Source: a virus
DNA: 64,000 nt
Strand: one strand, 5' to 3'
Virus record (IMG/VR): IMGVR_UViG_3300028558_000016
Span: 124,001 to 188,000 of that record
Shown here: positions 32,094 through 39,983 of the stretch, piece after piece
Layout: the number at the start of each line of letters is the position of its first letter
Position numbering within the stretch: position 1 is the stretch's first letter
Position numbers and translations under genes: made by a program
The notes under the pieces: generated by a model
Databases searched by the model: none
The model's input: only the letters and a program-made list of their open reading frames with translations
Told to the model about the DNA's origin: nothing

Positions 32094-32480
32094 ATGGACA
32101 AAAGAGACATTGAGAAGTTAAGATTGAAGACGCAGATGAACGAGACATTACACCTCGTTGAGACATCTCCATACCAATCAATAAGACAGAATGCTGAATT
32201 GAAGCTCAAGTTTCTTCAGGAACAATACAAGGGAGCTTTTGGAGAATATTCAAAGGAACACGAGATTGCAGAAAAGGGAATGTATGAAGGAAAACCTTTT
32301 TGGGAAGTAACCGAAGCAAGAAGAAAAGACGGTGAGGTCTTCAGAACCGGAGATAAGTACATGGATGGAAATAATAAAACTTTTACCATCAAGATCATGA
32401 CCATCTCTCCTAATGGGAAGTTGATGGCAACAGCTGAAGAAGGCGGACAAATAGATCTTGGCAACGTAAAGAAAGCATAA
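32094..32480 (+). CDS. Hypothetical protein
   Basis: 128 aa from ATG 32094, chosen because the late promoter lies just upstream. MDKRDIEKLRLKTQMNETLHLVETSPYQS... has a helical N-terminus and a beta C-terminal region (FRTGDKYMDGNNKTFTIKIMTISPNGKLMATAEEGGQIDL). No leader; no family recognised. Confidence 0.6.
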   Translation: MDKRDIEKLRLKTQMNETLHLVETSPYQSIRQNAELKLKFLQEQYKGAFGEYSKEHEIAEKGMYEGKPFWEVTEARRKDGEVFRTGDKYMDGNNKTFTIKIMTISPNGKLMATAEEGGQIDLGNVKKA

Positions 32481-32481
32481 C

Positions 32482-32667
32482 ATGAAAAACCTAAAACTTT
32501 TTGAAGCATTCTTTGAAGAACTTTCTGAAAAGAAGGAACAACTCAGATCCAAGAAAGGAAAGTGGGAGATCATTGGACCTGAAGAGAAAGTTCCTGACGG
32601 TTGGAGAGTTATGAACGTCACAGGACTTCCTGATGGATATAAAGCAATTTGTAAAACAACTGACTAA
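32482..32667 (+). CDS. Leader-bearing protein (MKNLKLFEAFFEE)
   Basis: 61 aa. Leader ends FFEE/L, less typical for cleavage. A small basic body (KKEQLRSKKGKWEIIGPEEKVPDGWRVMNVTGLPDGYKAICKTTD). TAATG overlap with the next gene. Confidence 0.6.
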   Translation: MKNLKLFEAFFEELSEKKEQLRSKKGKWEIIGPEEKVPDGWRVMNVTGLPDGYKAICKTTD

Positions 32668-33059
32668 TGAAATACGTAAAATTATTTGAAGAATTCACAG
32701 ACGATGGTCAGGACCCACACGGTCATAATTCCAATCAGGAAGCTTCAAAGGCATACATATATTACATCAACAATGATGACGAAAAACATTTCGACGCTGA
32801 CATTAGAGACCCTGATGGCAAGATTATTTTTGAATTGACTGCTTCAGACCTTTCAAACGATGGACACATGAAAGGAAAGGATGACGTTCAAGGATTAAGA
32901 GAATTGCTTTTAAGCAAGAACAAGATTAAACAGGGAGACACGATAGTTCCAGCCAATTCAACTGCAAAAGTTGTAGGAGGACAGAACATGGATTTCGTTC
33001 CTGAGTTAAACACGAACCTGAACCAGACTTTGATAAACCAAAAATCAGAACCGGAATAA
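32667..33059 (+). CDS. Leader-like protein (MKYVKLFEEF), no NE site
   Basis: 130 aa. The leader core is present but continues TDDGQDPHGHN without an L/I-x-E site. An acidic body (YYINNDDEKHFDADIRDPDGKIIFELTASDL...). No family recognised. TAATG overlaps. Confidence 0.6.
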   Translation: MKYVKLFEEFTDDGQDPHGHNSNQEASKAYIYYINNDDEKHFDADIRDPDGKIIFELTASDLSNDGHMKGKDDVQGLRELLLSKNKIKQGDTIVPANSTAKVVGGQNMDFVPELNTNLNQTLINQKSEPE

Positions 33060-33316
33060 TGAGAATAAAAGATTTTAAAAACTTCGGCCTTACAGAAAAG
33101 GAAGAAGACTTCGTGAACGGAACAAATACAGAAGAGTTCAACATTCTCGTTTCTAAATTAGTCGATCATGAATTGGAAGAATTTGAAGAGGAAGACGCAG
33201 AAGAAAAGGGAATCACAAAGGATGATTGCCAGAAGATTAAAGACTATCTCGTTCAAAACAAATTATATGTCGCTCCTGAAAAAGAGGAAGGCGAAGAAAA
33301 AACAGACGGTGAATAA
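33059..33316 (+). CDS. Acidic protein with diverged leader (MRIKDFKNFGLTE)
   Basis: 85 aa, start MRIKDFKNFGLTE/K. Strongly acidic (LEEFEEEDAEEKGITKDD; EKEEGEEKTDGE), a composition seen in scaffold-core or DNA-mimic proteins. No family recognised. Confidence 0.55.
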   Translation: MRIKDFKNFGLTEKEEDFVNGTNTEEFNILVSKLVDHELEEFEEEDAEEKGITKDDCQKIKDYLVQNKLYVAPEKEEGEEKTDGE

Positions 33317-33380
33317 TGAACTTGTTGCAGAAGCTAAGATGGGGACTCCTCATAACACAATTAATGGAAATAAGAAATGA
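33309..33380 (+). CDS. Possible 23-aa micro-ORF
   Basis: GTG start, peptide M-N-N-E-L-V-A-E-A-K-M-G..., stop overlapping the next ATG (ATGA). The coupled spacing is like real neighbours, but it is very short and may be a remnant of a leader gene. Confidence 0.25.
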   Translation: MNNELVAEAKMGTPHNTINGNKK

Positions 33381-33955
33381 AATACGTAAAACTGTTTGAG
33401 GGATTCCTCAATGAAGGTAAATCCAAATTACTTGGAAAAGATCTGCCTACTCCTTTTTCATCTGAGGTGACGATGACCCAGGCAAACATTGATTGCGTAA
33501 TTTCTTTTCTTGAACAAAAAGGAATAGAAGCAACAGACGAAAATATAGCGCTTCTCGTTGCTAATATAATGCCGACTCATAAAGACTCAGTTGCTTTTGA
33601 CAACGGTAAAGGATTTGATATTGATGACAGCGACTTTGACAGTTGGGAAGACGTCAGGTCTAATTTTCCAGGATATGAAGATGTAGATGAATCTTTAAAC
33701 GAAGCAGACAGAAGCATCAAGGACATTGCAGCTGACGTTAAGGCAGATTGGAAGAACGTTTCACCTTATGCCAAACCTTATCTCGATGCGATGTTTGATT
33801 TGAACACCATTGATGACAAGTACATCGAGGACTCTGCTTCAAGCGTTCTATCTTATTTTCTTGCAAACGCAGCAACCTGGAAGGGTGAGAAAGCAAAAGC
33901 GATCAAGAAGGAATTGAACGATATGTTGAAAGTATATTACAAGAAGAACAAATGA
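33377..33955 (+). CDS. Leader-bearing two-part protein (MKYVKLFEGFLNE)
   Basis: 192 aa. Leader ends FLNE/GK. At 106-109 a second SLNE/ADRS occurs, right between an acidic first domain (about 14-105) and a helical second domain (DIAADVKADWKNVSPYAKPYLDAMFDLNTIDDKYIEDSA...), so one polypeptide might yield two products. No family recognised. Confidence 0.65.
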   Translation: MKYVKLFEGFLNEGKSKLLGKDLPTPFSSEVTMTQANIDCVISFLEQKGIEATDENIALLVANIMPTHKDSVAFDNGKGFDIDDSDFDSWEDVRSNFPGYEDVDESLNEADRSIKDIAADVKADWKNVSPYAKPYLDAMFDLNTIDDKYIEDSASSVLSYFLANAATWKGEKAKAIKKELNDMLKVYYKKNK

Positions 33956-34170
33956 AGAACATAAAATTTTTCGAGAACTATCAAGAGAATGAGCTTCCAA
34001 AGAACAAGGCGATGGATGAAATCAAGGAAGCATTCCTTAGATTTATTTTAAACGGCGCAAAGATAAAATTGGAAGATGTTCAAGAGGTTCACGCATTCAA
34101 CAAGTACACAGAGATCAAGACCAAGTTTCAGACTTACAGGATCGACTACGACATAAAGATTATAGGATAA
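33952..34170 (+). CDS. Leader-bearing protein (MKNIKFFENYQENE)
   Basis: 72 aa. A leader variant ending QENE/L. A short alpha-beta body (LRFILNGAKIKLEDVQEVHAFNKYTEIKTKFQTYRIDYDIKII). ATGA start overlap and TAATG with the next gene. Confidence 0.6.
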   Translation: MKNIKFFENYQENELPKNKAMDEIKEAFLRFILNGAKIKLEDVQEVHAFNKYTEIKTKFQTYRIDYDIKIIG

Positions 34171-34484
34171 TGAAACACGTAAAACTATACGAGAACTTCC
34201 TTAACGAAAAAGAATTAAATCTAACCAAAGGAAAAAAATTCAAGGTTCTTAAGGACACTGAATTAACCTGGTTTGAAAACACCGGTGGATCTTCGTTTTC
34301 TCCAAAAAGCGTTGAAGTGAAAACAGGAGAAACGTTGACATATCTTGGAAATGGATTCGGCGCATTTGCTGGATCTGACGACGTGGCAGTTCCTCAATTC
34401 CAAAAAGAATCTGGAGAAAAAGGTGAACTAAAAGATACAGGAACTTGGGGACAACTTCCAACCGGAGTTCTAAAAAATATTTAA
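34170..34484 (+). CDS. Leader-bearing protein (MKHVKLYENFLNE)
   Basis: 104 aa. Leader ends FLNE/KE. A beta-rich body (GKKFKVLKDTELTWFENTGGSSFSPKSVEVKTGETLTYLGNGFGAFAG) resembling a small barrel. It ends 1 nt before the gp25-like gene. Confidence 0.65.
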   Translation: MKHVKLYENFLNEKELNLTKGKKFKVLKDTELTWFENTGGSSFSPKSVEVKTGETLTYLGNGFGAFAGSDDVAVPQFQKESGEKGELKDTGTWGQLPTGVLKNI

Positions 34485-34485
34485 G

Positions 34486-34848
34486 ATGGCAAGAGAAATC
34501 TATATGAGGGATCCGACCGATCCGTATTTTAAGTCCGACATCATGGAAATTAATGATGAGGTTGAAATGCTCATCACTCAGATCAAGATGATTTTGTTCA
34601 CAAGACCTGGAGAAGTATTAGGAGCTCCTGATTTCGGAGTTGCATTGGAAGACCAACTGTTCACGTTCAACATAAACGAATATGCTTTGAAGTCGATGTT
34701 GTTTGACCAGGTGATAAAGTTTGTTCCTTTGTCAGAGAAGTATCACGTCAAGTTTGACATCAACTTCTCAAAGGGAACCGTTAGGGATATTTGTCTTATA
34801 GACGTTGTTATAAACGGAAATCCGTTGTTTGGAATATTAGTTAAATAA
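34486..34848 (+). CDS. gp25-like baseplate wedge protein
   Basis: 120 aa, T4 gp25 size. DIMEINDEVEMLITQIKMILFTRPGEVLGAPDFGVALEDQLFTFN matches the GPW/gp25 fold (initial helix, then RPGE-x-x-x-x-P-x-F/Y-G turn), ending in a beta sheet. It nucleates sheath assembly on the baseplate wedge. No leader, consistent with a structural role. The gp6-like gene follows 1.6 kb later. Confidence 0.8.
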   Translation: MAREIYMRDPTDPYFKSDIMEINDEVEMLITQIKMILFTRPGEVLGAPDFGVALEDQLFTFNINEYALKSMLFDQVIKFVPLSEKYHVKFDINFSKGTVRDICLIDVVINGNPLFGILVK

Positions 34849-34850
34849 TT

Positions 34851-35075
34851 ATGAAAAACCTAAAACATTTTGACGAGCTAAACGAAGGGCATTCAAGAAT
34901 GATTCTTCCTGACCTTGCTAACTTATCAAACAACTCTCAATTGACTAATGAATTGGCAAACATCCTTGCTGAAAAGTTGGATGAAGCTGAATTCAGAAAA
35001 TTACAGGATTGGTTGAGACTCGCAAAGTCTCAAATGAATACTAAGATACAACAAGCCTCAAGAAAATTCCACTAA
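34851..35075 (+). CDS. Leader-like protein (MKNLKHFDELNE)
   Basis: 74 aa. Leader ends ELNE/GH. The body is a helical repressor- or scaffold-like stretch (ANLSNNSQLTNELANILAEKLDEAEFRKLQDWLRLAKSQMNTKIQQASRK). No family recognised. Confidence 0.6.
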   Translation: MKNLKHFDELNEGHSRMILPDLANLSNNSQLTNELANILAEKLDEAEFRKLQDWLRLAKSQMNTKIQQASRKFH

Positions 35076-35076
35076 T

Positions 35077-35535
35077 ATGAAACACATCCAACCATTAAAC
35101 GAAGCTCTGCAACAAAGAGCATTGGAATTAATCCTAAGAGGGTTGAAGCAAACAGGCGACAACAAGGAAGCTTATTTTTATATAGAGGAAGATCTTTATG
35201 GAAATGAAGCCGATGAGGTTGCTGCTTTTCTTGGATGGCTCGAAGAAACAGGAAAACACATAGGAAGCGGAAATGCTAAATCAACATACGACGAATTCAA
35301 AAAGACCATCAAGCCTGCTGACTTTAAAAAGCACAGCGTGATGAACATGAAAACCAAGCACGAAGAGAAAAGAAACGAGAGAATGATCGCTGATCAGCAA
35401 TTAAAGAAGGGCGACAAGGTTTACATACAAAAAGAAGTCACATCGACGTTTTATACAACACACGAAATCATCAGCACTGATCCTAAGAACAATACAATAA
35501 CCATAAAATTGTCTGATCCATTTAAAACAACATAA
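35077..35535 (+). CDS. Protein with diverged leader (MKHIQPLNEAL)
   Basis: 152 aa, start MKHIQPLNE/ALQQR, keeping the NE/A site but losing LFE. A helical N-terminal half (ALELILRGLKQTGDNKEAYFYIEEDLYGNEADEVAAFLGWLEE) and a C-terminal KGDKVYIQKEVTSTFYTTHEIISTDPKNNTITIKLSD barrel. No family recognised. Confidence 0.55.
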   Translation: MKHIQPLNEALQQRALELILRGLKQTGDNKEAYFYIEEDLYGNEADEVAAFLGWLEETGKHIGSGNAKSTYDEFKKTIKPADFKKHSVMNMKTKHEEKRNERMIADQQLKKGDKVYIQKEVTSTFYTTHEIISTDPKNNTITIKLSDPFKTT

Positions 35536-35543
35536 TTTAAAAC

Positions 35544-36125
35544 ATGGCCACAAAGATAAAAAGAAAAATTCTCAATTTTGGGGATTTTAAAAAAGGAAAG
35601 AACATCCTTCAGACCGCTGAAAAGCAGCATCCTATTAAAGATGAATCTGTAAAAGAGTCTGTGAACGAAACAGAAAAAGTTTCTAACGAAAAAGAGGCTG
35701 AAGACTGGTTTTTAAAGAACCATGAAGGAAGCGTGACTTGCGTTAAGGACGGAAAAGAACAAACTGTCGGAAGTTATCCTGAAGCAGTTGAATTCTTCAA
35801 GAGCGATGCAGTCGAAGAAGCTAAGAAAGAAAAAGCTCCAAAGGAAGCTTCCATATTCAAGAGAAACATTCTCGATTTCAAGAAATTCAAGGATGGCAAA
35901 GACTCTGTTCAAAAGGAAAAGGTTAAGCCCATAAAAGAAAATCAAACTATCGTTGATGGCAAGGAAAGAGTGTTTGACGAATTCAAAGACAAGAAAGAAT
36001 TCACAACACAGGAATTGTGTGCTGCATTGAAGAAGGAATATCCTGACTCATTAGCTGGCGACATCAGTGACATGGCAGATACTTTGTCAAGAGCTTTGGA
36101 AAATTACAAAAACCCAGGTGAGTAA
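35544..36125 (+). CDS. Protein with internal repeat of an N-terminal motif
   Basis: 193 aa. KRKILNFGDFKKGKN near the N-terminus reappears as KRNILDFKKFKDGKD in the middle (about 107-121), each followed by a charged linker. It does not carry the usual leader, but the motif is similarly short, basic-hydrophobic and Phe-rich and may be a related docking sequence. The C-terminal part is helical (FTTQELCAALKKEYPDSLAGDISDMADTLSRALENY). Confidence 0.55.
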   Translation: MATKIKRKILNFGDFKKGKNILQTAEKQHPIKDESVKESVNETEKVSNEKEAEDWFLKNHEGSVTCVKDGKEQTVGSYPEAVEFFKSDAVEEAKKEKAPKEASIFKRNILDFKKFKDGKDSVQKEKVKPIKENQTIVDGKERVFDEFKDKKEFTTQELCAALKKEYPDSLAGDISDMADTLSRALENYKNPGE

Positions 36126-36403
36126 TGAAACATATTAAATTATTCGAAGAAATGAACGAATCAGATGCGCCAAGCGACGAATTGGTCAAGGGCAACGTAT
36201 ACAAGATATACGACAGGAAGCAAAACGGCAAGCTCATTTACAGGGCTGCAAGGTTTGATGGTCCAGATGCTCAAGGAAACAAGTTCTGTTTGGTCAACTT
36301 TCCAAAGGAAAAATTTGAATGGTTCAAGAAGGACGGCATGGACTCGTTGTATCTGGTCAAGATAGATTGGAAACCCGAGTCGGAATACAAGAAAAAGAAA
36401 TAA
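36125..36403 (+). CDS. Leader-bearing protein (MKHIKLFEEMNE)
   Basis: 92 aa. Leader ends EMNE/SD. A basic body (LVKGNVYKIYDRKQNGKLIYRAARFDGPDAQGNKFCLVNFPKEKFEWFKKDGMDSLYLVKID), likely a small beta barrel. Last gene before a terminator. Confidence 0.65.
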   Translation: MKHIKLFEEMNESDAPSDELVKGNVYKIYDRKQNGKLIYRAARFDGPDAQGNKFCLVNFPKEKFEWFKKDGMDSLYLVKIDWKPESEYKKKK

Positions 36404-36427
36404 AGTTAACAATTACATAATAATCTG

Positions 36428-36459
36428 AAGCCCGTTTATACGAACGGGCTTTTTCTTTT
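36428..36459 (+). terminator. Intrinsic terminator
   Basis: AAGCCCGTT, loop TATACG, AACGGGCTT, then TTTCTTTT. It closes the small-gene array; the next late promoter starts 3 nt later. Confidence 0.9.
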
Positions 36460-36461
36460 AC

Positions 36462-36477
36462 GAATATATAAGTAAAT
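36462..36477 (+). promoter_or_regulatory. Late-type promoter candidate (GAATATATAAGTAAAT)
   Basis: A TATATA element 24 nt before the gp6-like ATG, right after a terminator, so it must supply transcription of the gene downstream. Confidence 0.65.
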
Positions 36478-36492
36478 AGAAGTCTTTAAATA

Positions 36493-38253
36493 ATGGCAAC
36501 CACCTCAACAAATAGCACACCGTCACTCGTCATGTTCCAGAAGAGCAGACTTGCGATAGAGCTTCTCATAAAGGATACGATCGAATATACGGTAACGACT
36601 TTCAAGCAAGGAAGAACAAACTTCACCGTGGCTTCTGCCTATGGTCAGATCATATTCGTTACGCAAAACATCGCACAGCTCATACTATATTACATCGAAG
36701 ATTCCATCACGGAATTAAACATAAGAACTGCGACAAGGTCAAACTCAGTTTATGGAATTGCTACTCTTGCAGGGCACAATCCAACAAGAGCTGTTGGTGC
36801 AACCGGCGAGATAAGTCTTCTTGCAAAGAATCCAGGAACTACAGACATCCCAAGCGGAATAGTCGTAATTCCTAACTTCACAAAGATCAAGTGTAAGAAC
36901 AACGGATTGGATTACATCATAGATCTTCCAACTGACGACATAAGAGTTTCTGCAAACGGAAACAATAACGGAATATCGATGGGAATAATTCAAGGAACCA
37001 TTGAGACCCAGACGTTCACAGGAACTGGAGAGCCTCTTCAATCCGTAAGTGCAAGCATTCAACAGACCGCATTGGTAGATAACTTCTTCGTAAACGTTTA
37101 TGTGAACGGAGAGAAGTGGAAGAAGTATGATTCGATTTATGACATTCCAAGAAATGGAAAAGGTTACATAATCAAAAATGGCATCACAAGCGGAATAGAC
37201 GTTTTCTTTGGTAACACAAACTTTGGATTACAACCAGTATTAGGTGCAGAAATAAACGTTGAGTATCTTGTTACATCAGGTCAAACTGGAAACATAACTC
37301 TCACCGATACTGAGGAAGCTCTTTACGAATGGACCGACACAGGCTTCACGATATTCGGAGATGACGTTGACTTGAACGAAACTTTCTTGATCAAGAACGT
37401 TAACGCACCAGATTTTGGAACAAATCCAGAACCTCTCGCATTGACGAGACTCGTTGCTCCTAAAGTTTCGAGAAGCTTGGTTCTTGCAAATCCAGACAAC
37501 TACATAATTTTCTTTGAGAAGTTTAATTTATTTTCCATCATAGACGCGTTCTCAACTCCAGGAGACAACAACATAGATGACGACAACGTGATCTACGTAT
37601 TTTTAATTCCAGATGTTAGAAAGAGAATGAAGAGCAACGAGAATTATTTCACCATCGAAGAAAGCAGATTTGTTTTAAGCACTAACCAAAAGAATAAAGT
37701 TCTTGATTACATCGAGAGAAGCGGTTCAAAGATCGTTACGACTATCGTGACTTTGATAGATCCTGTTTTCAGCAGATACGTGATTAACATTGCGTTGATC
37801 ATCTTTCAAGGACACTCAGAAGAGAGCATCAGACAGGCAGTGTTGCAAAGGCTTTCCGATTACTTCATTCAGATAAGAAGAAGAGACAGAATACCAAGAT
37901 CGGATTTAATTTCAATAATAGAAGGAATTGATGGAATTGACACAGTCAACATCAGCATAGTTTCAGAAAGAGATGAGCTTGATTTCATAAAATGGAGCGA
38001 GCTTACCGATGCACAAAAGCTTACGATACCTCAACCGACTCCAACAGCGTTGGACGAGTTTGGAGACATCATAATCAAGCAGAGGGATCTTCCAATAATC
38101 AAAGGTGGTTGGGACGATAGAAGAGGAATCACTTATGAGACTGGAATAAACGAGGATAAACCTTCTGCAGTTAATATAATAATAAAAGACGTTGTTCCAA
38201 AGACTTACAACACGGATTTTAATGCCAACACAAAATCAGATCTTAGGGGATAA
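36493..38253 (+). CDS. gp6/Baseplate_J-like baseplate wedge protein
   Basis: 586 aa (T4 gp6 is 660). The helical N-terminal region (MFQKSRLAIELLIKDTIEYTVTTFKQG...FTVASAYGQIIFVTQNIAQLILYYIEDSITELNI) leads into a beta-rich middle with IPSGIVVIPNFTKI. The typical C-terminal part is HSEESIRQAVLQRLSDYFIQIRRRDRIPRSDLISIIEGIDGIDTVNISI. This order matches Baseplate_J/gp6, the dimeric ring of the wedge. The positions of gp25-like and the 1088-aa gene echo the T4 baseplate cluster. Confidence 0.75.
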   Translation: MATTSTNSTPSLVMFQKSRLAIELLIKDTIEYTVTTFKQGRTNFTVASAYGQIIFVTQNIAQLILYYIEDSITELNIRTATRSNSVYGIATLAGHNPTRAVGATGEISLLAKNPGTTDIPSGIVVIPNFTKIKCKNNGLDYIIDLPTDDIRVSANGNNNGISMGIIQGTIETQTFTGTGEPLQSVSASIQQTALVDNFFVNVYVNGEKWKKYDSIYDIPRNGKGYIIKNGITSGIDVFFGNTNFGLQPVLGAEINVEYLVTSGQTGNITLTDTEEALYEWTDTGFTIFGDDVDLNETFLIKNVNAPDFGTNPEPLALTRLVAPKVSRSLVLANPDNYIIFFEKFNLFSIIDAFSTPGDNNIDDDNVIYVFLIPDVRKRMKSNENYFTIEESRFVLSTNQKNKVLDYIERSGSKIVTTIVTLIDPVFSRYVINIALIIFQGHSEESIRQAVLQRLSDYFIQIRRRDRIPRSDLISIIEGIDGIDTVNISIVSERDELDFIKWSELTDAQKLTIPQPTPTALDEFGDIIIKQRDLPIIKGGWDDRRGITYETGINEDKPSAVNIIIKDVVPKTYNTDFNANTKSDLRG

Positions 38254-39125
38254 TGAAATTAGAATGCGTAATAATTTGCATCAATTACAGTGACTTCTTG
38301 AGCCACACATTACCATCCAACAAATCTCTTTGCGACAGGATTGTCGTAGTGACCGACGCAAAGGACACAAAAACAAAAACAGTCTGCGAGTTTTGGAACG
38401 TGCAATGCGTTCAAACGGATGACGTGTATCAGAACGGCTCGAAGATTCCCAACAAGGGAATTGCAATAAATAAAGGACTTGAAGTATTGTCTAAAAGCGA
38501 TTGGGTCCTTCACATGGACGCAGACGTTTTTCTTCTTCCTCTCACTCGACAAATTCTTGAGAGAATGACTTTAGAAAAAGACAGCTTGTATGGAACCGAC
38601 AGGATGATGTGCGAGTCCTATGAGGATTGGCATTACTTCCTTCACCCAACAACAGAGGCAAAATCTTTGCATGAGGGTTGGATATACCTTCACATGGACA
38701 GATTTAAAATAGGAACAAGACTCGTGCAATACCACGAGGGAGGATATTGGCCTATTGGATATTTTCAATTGTGGAATCCAAAAGGAAGCGGAGTGTTCGA
38801 TTATCCAGTTGAAGGAGTTGGATTCGACAGAACAGACGTCGTTCATCTGAAGAGATGGGAATCAAGCAAAAGAAGATTCATTCCTGATTTCGTTGTTGTT
38901 CACCTATCAAACGAATCACACGGACAAGGACAGAATTGGCATGGAAGAAAAACGAGAATGTTTGAGCCAGAGTTTCAAACAAACCTGGTGAAGGGAATAA
39001 AAAACTTCTTTGGAAAAATCAAAGAGAAGATAAAGAAATTCATCAAGAAGAAAGAAACAAAGATAGAACATAAGCCGAAGAAGGAAGTAAAAAAAGAAGA
39101 GCCACCAAAAGGATATGCCACTTAA
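38253..39125 (+). CDS. GT-A type glycosyltransferase
   Basis: 290 aa. ECVIICINYSDFLSHTLPSN...CDRIVVVTDAKDTKT is a nucleotide-sugar-binding start, and WVLHMDADVFL (84-94) gives the DxD metal motif. A middle part has HEGGYWPIGYFQLWNP, then HLKRWESSKRRFIPDFVVVHL. The C-terminal 45 residues are a Lys-rich tail (KIKEKIKKFIKKKETKIEHKPKKEVKKEE). It could glycosylate virion proteins, DNA bases or host envelope glycans. Overlaps the gp6-like gene by 1 nt (TAATG). Confidence 0.78.
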   Translation: MKLECVIICINYSDFLSHTLPSNKSLCDRIVVVTDAKDTKTKTVCEFWNVQCVQTDDVYQNGSKIPNKGIAINKGLEVLSKSDWVLHMDADVFLLPLTRQILERMTLEKDSLYGTDRMMCESYEDWHYFLHPTTEAKSLHEGWIYLHMDRFKIGTRLVQYHEGGYWPIGYFQLWNPKGSGVFDYPVEGVGFDRTDVVHLKRWESSKRRFIPDFVVVHLSNESHGQGQNWHGRKTRMFEPEFQTNLVKGIKNFFGKIKEKIKKFIKKKETKIEHKPKKEVKKEEPPKGYAT

Positions 39126-39360
39126 AAAATCATTATACGAGGTCACAGAACATTCACGTGACAACATACTCAACAAGGGATTCGATTATAAAGGAAAGAT
39201 ATTCGAGAAGACCATGTCGACTTTTCTATTTAAGGAAGAAAGAAGAGCAAACATCCTCGGATTTCTCGAAGACGTTTATTATGAATTGATCCAAAGAGTC
39301 AAGACCATAAAGACGTTTTACGATTACGCCAAGAAGAAAAATTATCGTGACTTCAACTAA
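39115..39360 (+). CDS. Hypothetical protein
   Basis: 81 aa, basic and helical (MPLKKSLYEVTEHSRDNILNKGFDYKGKIFEKTMSTFLFKEERRANILGFLEDVYYELI). It overlaps the glycosyltransferase by 11 nt. The size and helical pattern would fit a small head or baseplate chaperone. No family recognised. Confidence 0.55.
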   Translation: MPLKKSLYEVTEHSRDNILNKGFDYKGKIFEKTMSTFLFKEERRANILGFLEDVYYELIQRVKTIKTFYDYAKKKNYRDFN

Positions 39361-39446
39361 TGGTCCTGATCAAATGGGGATATTGTGACGTCAATCCTAT
39401 AGTTCAAGCGCTTGAACATTTTTATAAATTAAGAAAACGAAATTAG
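39360..39446 (+). CDS. Possible 28-aa micro-protein
   Basis: ATG in a TAATG overlap; peptide MVLIKWGYCDVNPIVQALEHF.... It contains a perfect 16-bp palindrome GTTCAAGCGCTTGAAC (39402-39417), so that sequence may be coding rather than, or as well as, regulatory. Its stop TAG lies inside the next promoter. Confidence 0.4.
   Translation: MVLIKWGYCDVNPIVQALEHFYKLRKRN
39402..39417. repeat. Perfect 16-bp palindrome
   Basis: GTTCAAGCGCTTGAAC followed by ATTTTTAT. It could be a weak terminator or an operator for the adjacent promoter at 39443, or simply lie within a small ORF. Confidence 0.4.
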
Positions 39447-39454
39447 TATATTTG
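39443..39454 (+). promoter_or_regulatory. Promoter (TTAGTATATTTG)
   Basis: Identical 12-nt core to the promoter at 2011. It ends only 4 nt before the ATG at 39459, so the transcript would be leaderless. Confidence 0.6.
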
Positions 39455-39458
39455 TAGT

Positions 39459-39983
39459 ATGAAACACATCAAACTATTTGAAGAACAAACAACCCACAGC
39501 AAGATTCTTTTCTTACATGGTCTTGATTCAAGACCTTATGAGGACAGACTTGCAATATTAAAGGAAACAGGCGCAGAAGTATTTGCTCCACACATCAACT
39601 ACAGGCAAGAAGACGAAACTTCAATTGCAGAAGACATCATCGAAAAAGAAGGAATAACTCATCTAATAGGACACTCATTGGGTGGAATACTTTCTTTCTA
39701 CCTTTCAAACAAACACAAGCTTCCTGCATTGATGTTCAACCCTGCATTTGGATCCATCAACAGAAAATATTTTGAGGAGATAAGAGAGCTTCAACAATAT
39801 CCTCCATTTGAAGAACAATACGCTGTCGTAGGTTTAAAGGACACAGTCATTCCTCCGGATGTTCAATTGGCAGGATTAAAACACGCACACGTGTTTGAAG
39901 AACCAGAAATGCCTCACACTATAGAACCAAAGCTATTTAAGAAGTACGTTGAATTATTTTCGGAAAAAACCAACATCAAGTGA
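39459..39983 (+). CDS. Alpha/beta hydrolase with leader (YqiA/UPF0227-like)
   Basis: 174 aa. The leader core MKHIKLFEEQ is followed directly by ILFLHGLDSRPYEDR, with nucleophile GHSLGG (Ser73), Asp128 in VGLKDTVIPP and His153 in EMPHTIE, a full catalytic triad. The small size matches YqiA/YcfP esterases that act on short acyl esters. There is no L/I-x-E site after the leader, so it may stay attached. GTGA overlap with the next gene. Confidence 0.75.
   Translation: MKHIKLFEEQTTHSKILFLHGLDSRPYEDRLAILKETGAEVFAPHINYRQEDETSIAEDIIEKEGITHLIGHSLGGILSFYLSNKHKLPALMFNPAFGSINRKYFEEIRELQQYPPFEEQYAVVGLKDTVIPPDVQLAGLKHAHVFEEPEMPHTIEPKLFKKYVELFSEKTNIK

Noticed and set aside
39402-39425. Palindrome as a certain terminator
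   Set aside because: It lies within a possible small ORF and has only a short T run; kept as a repeat instead.
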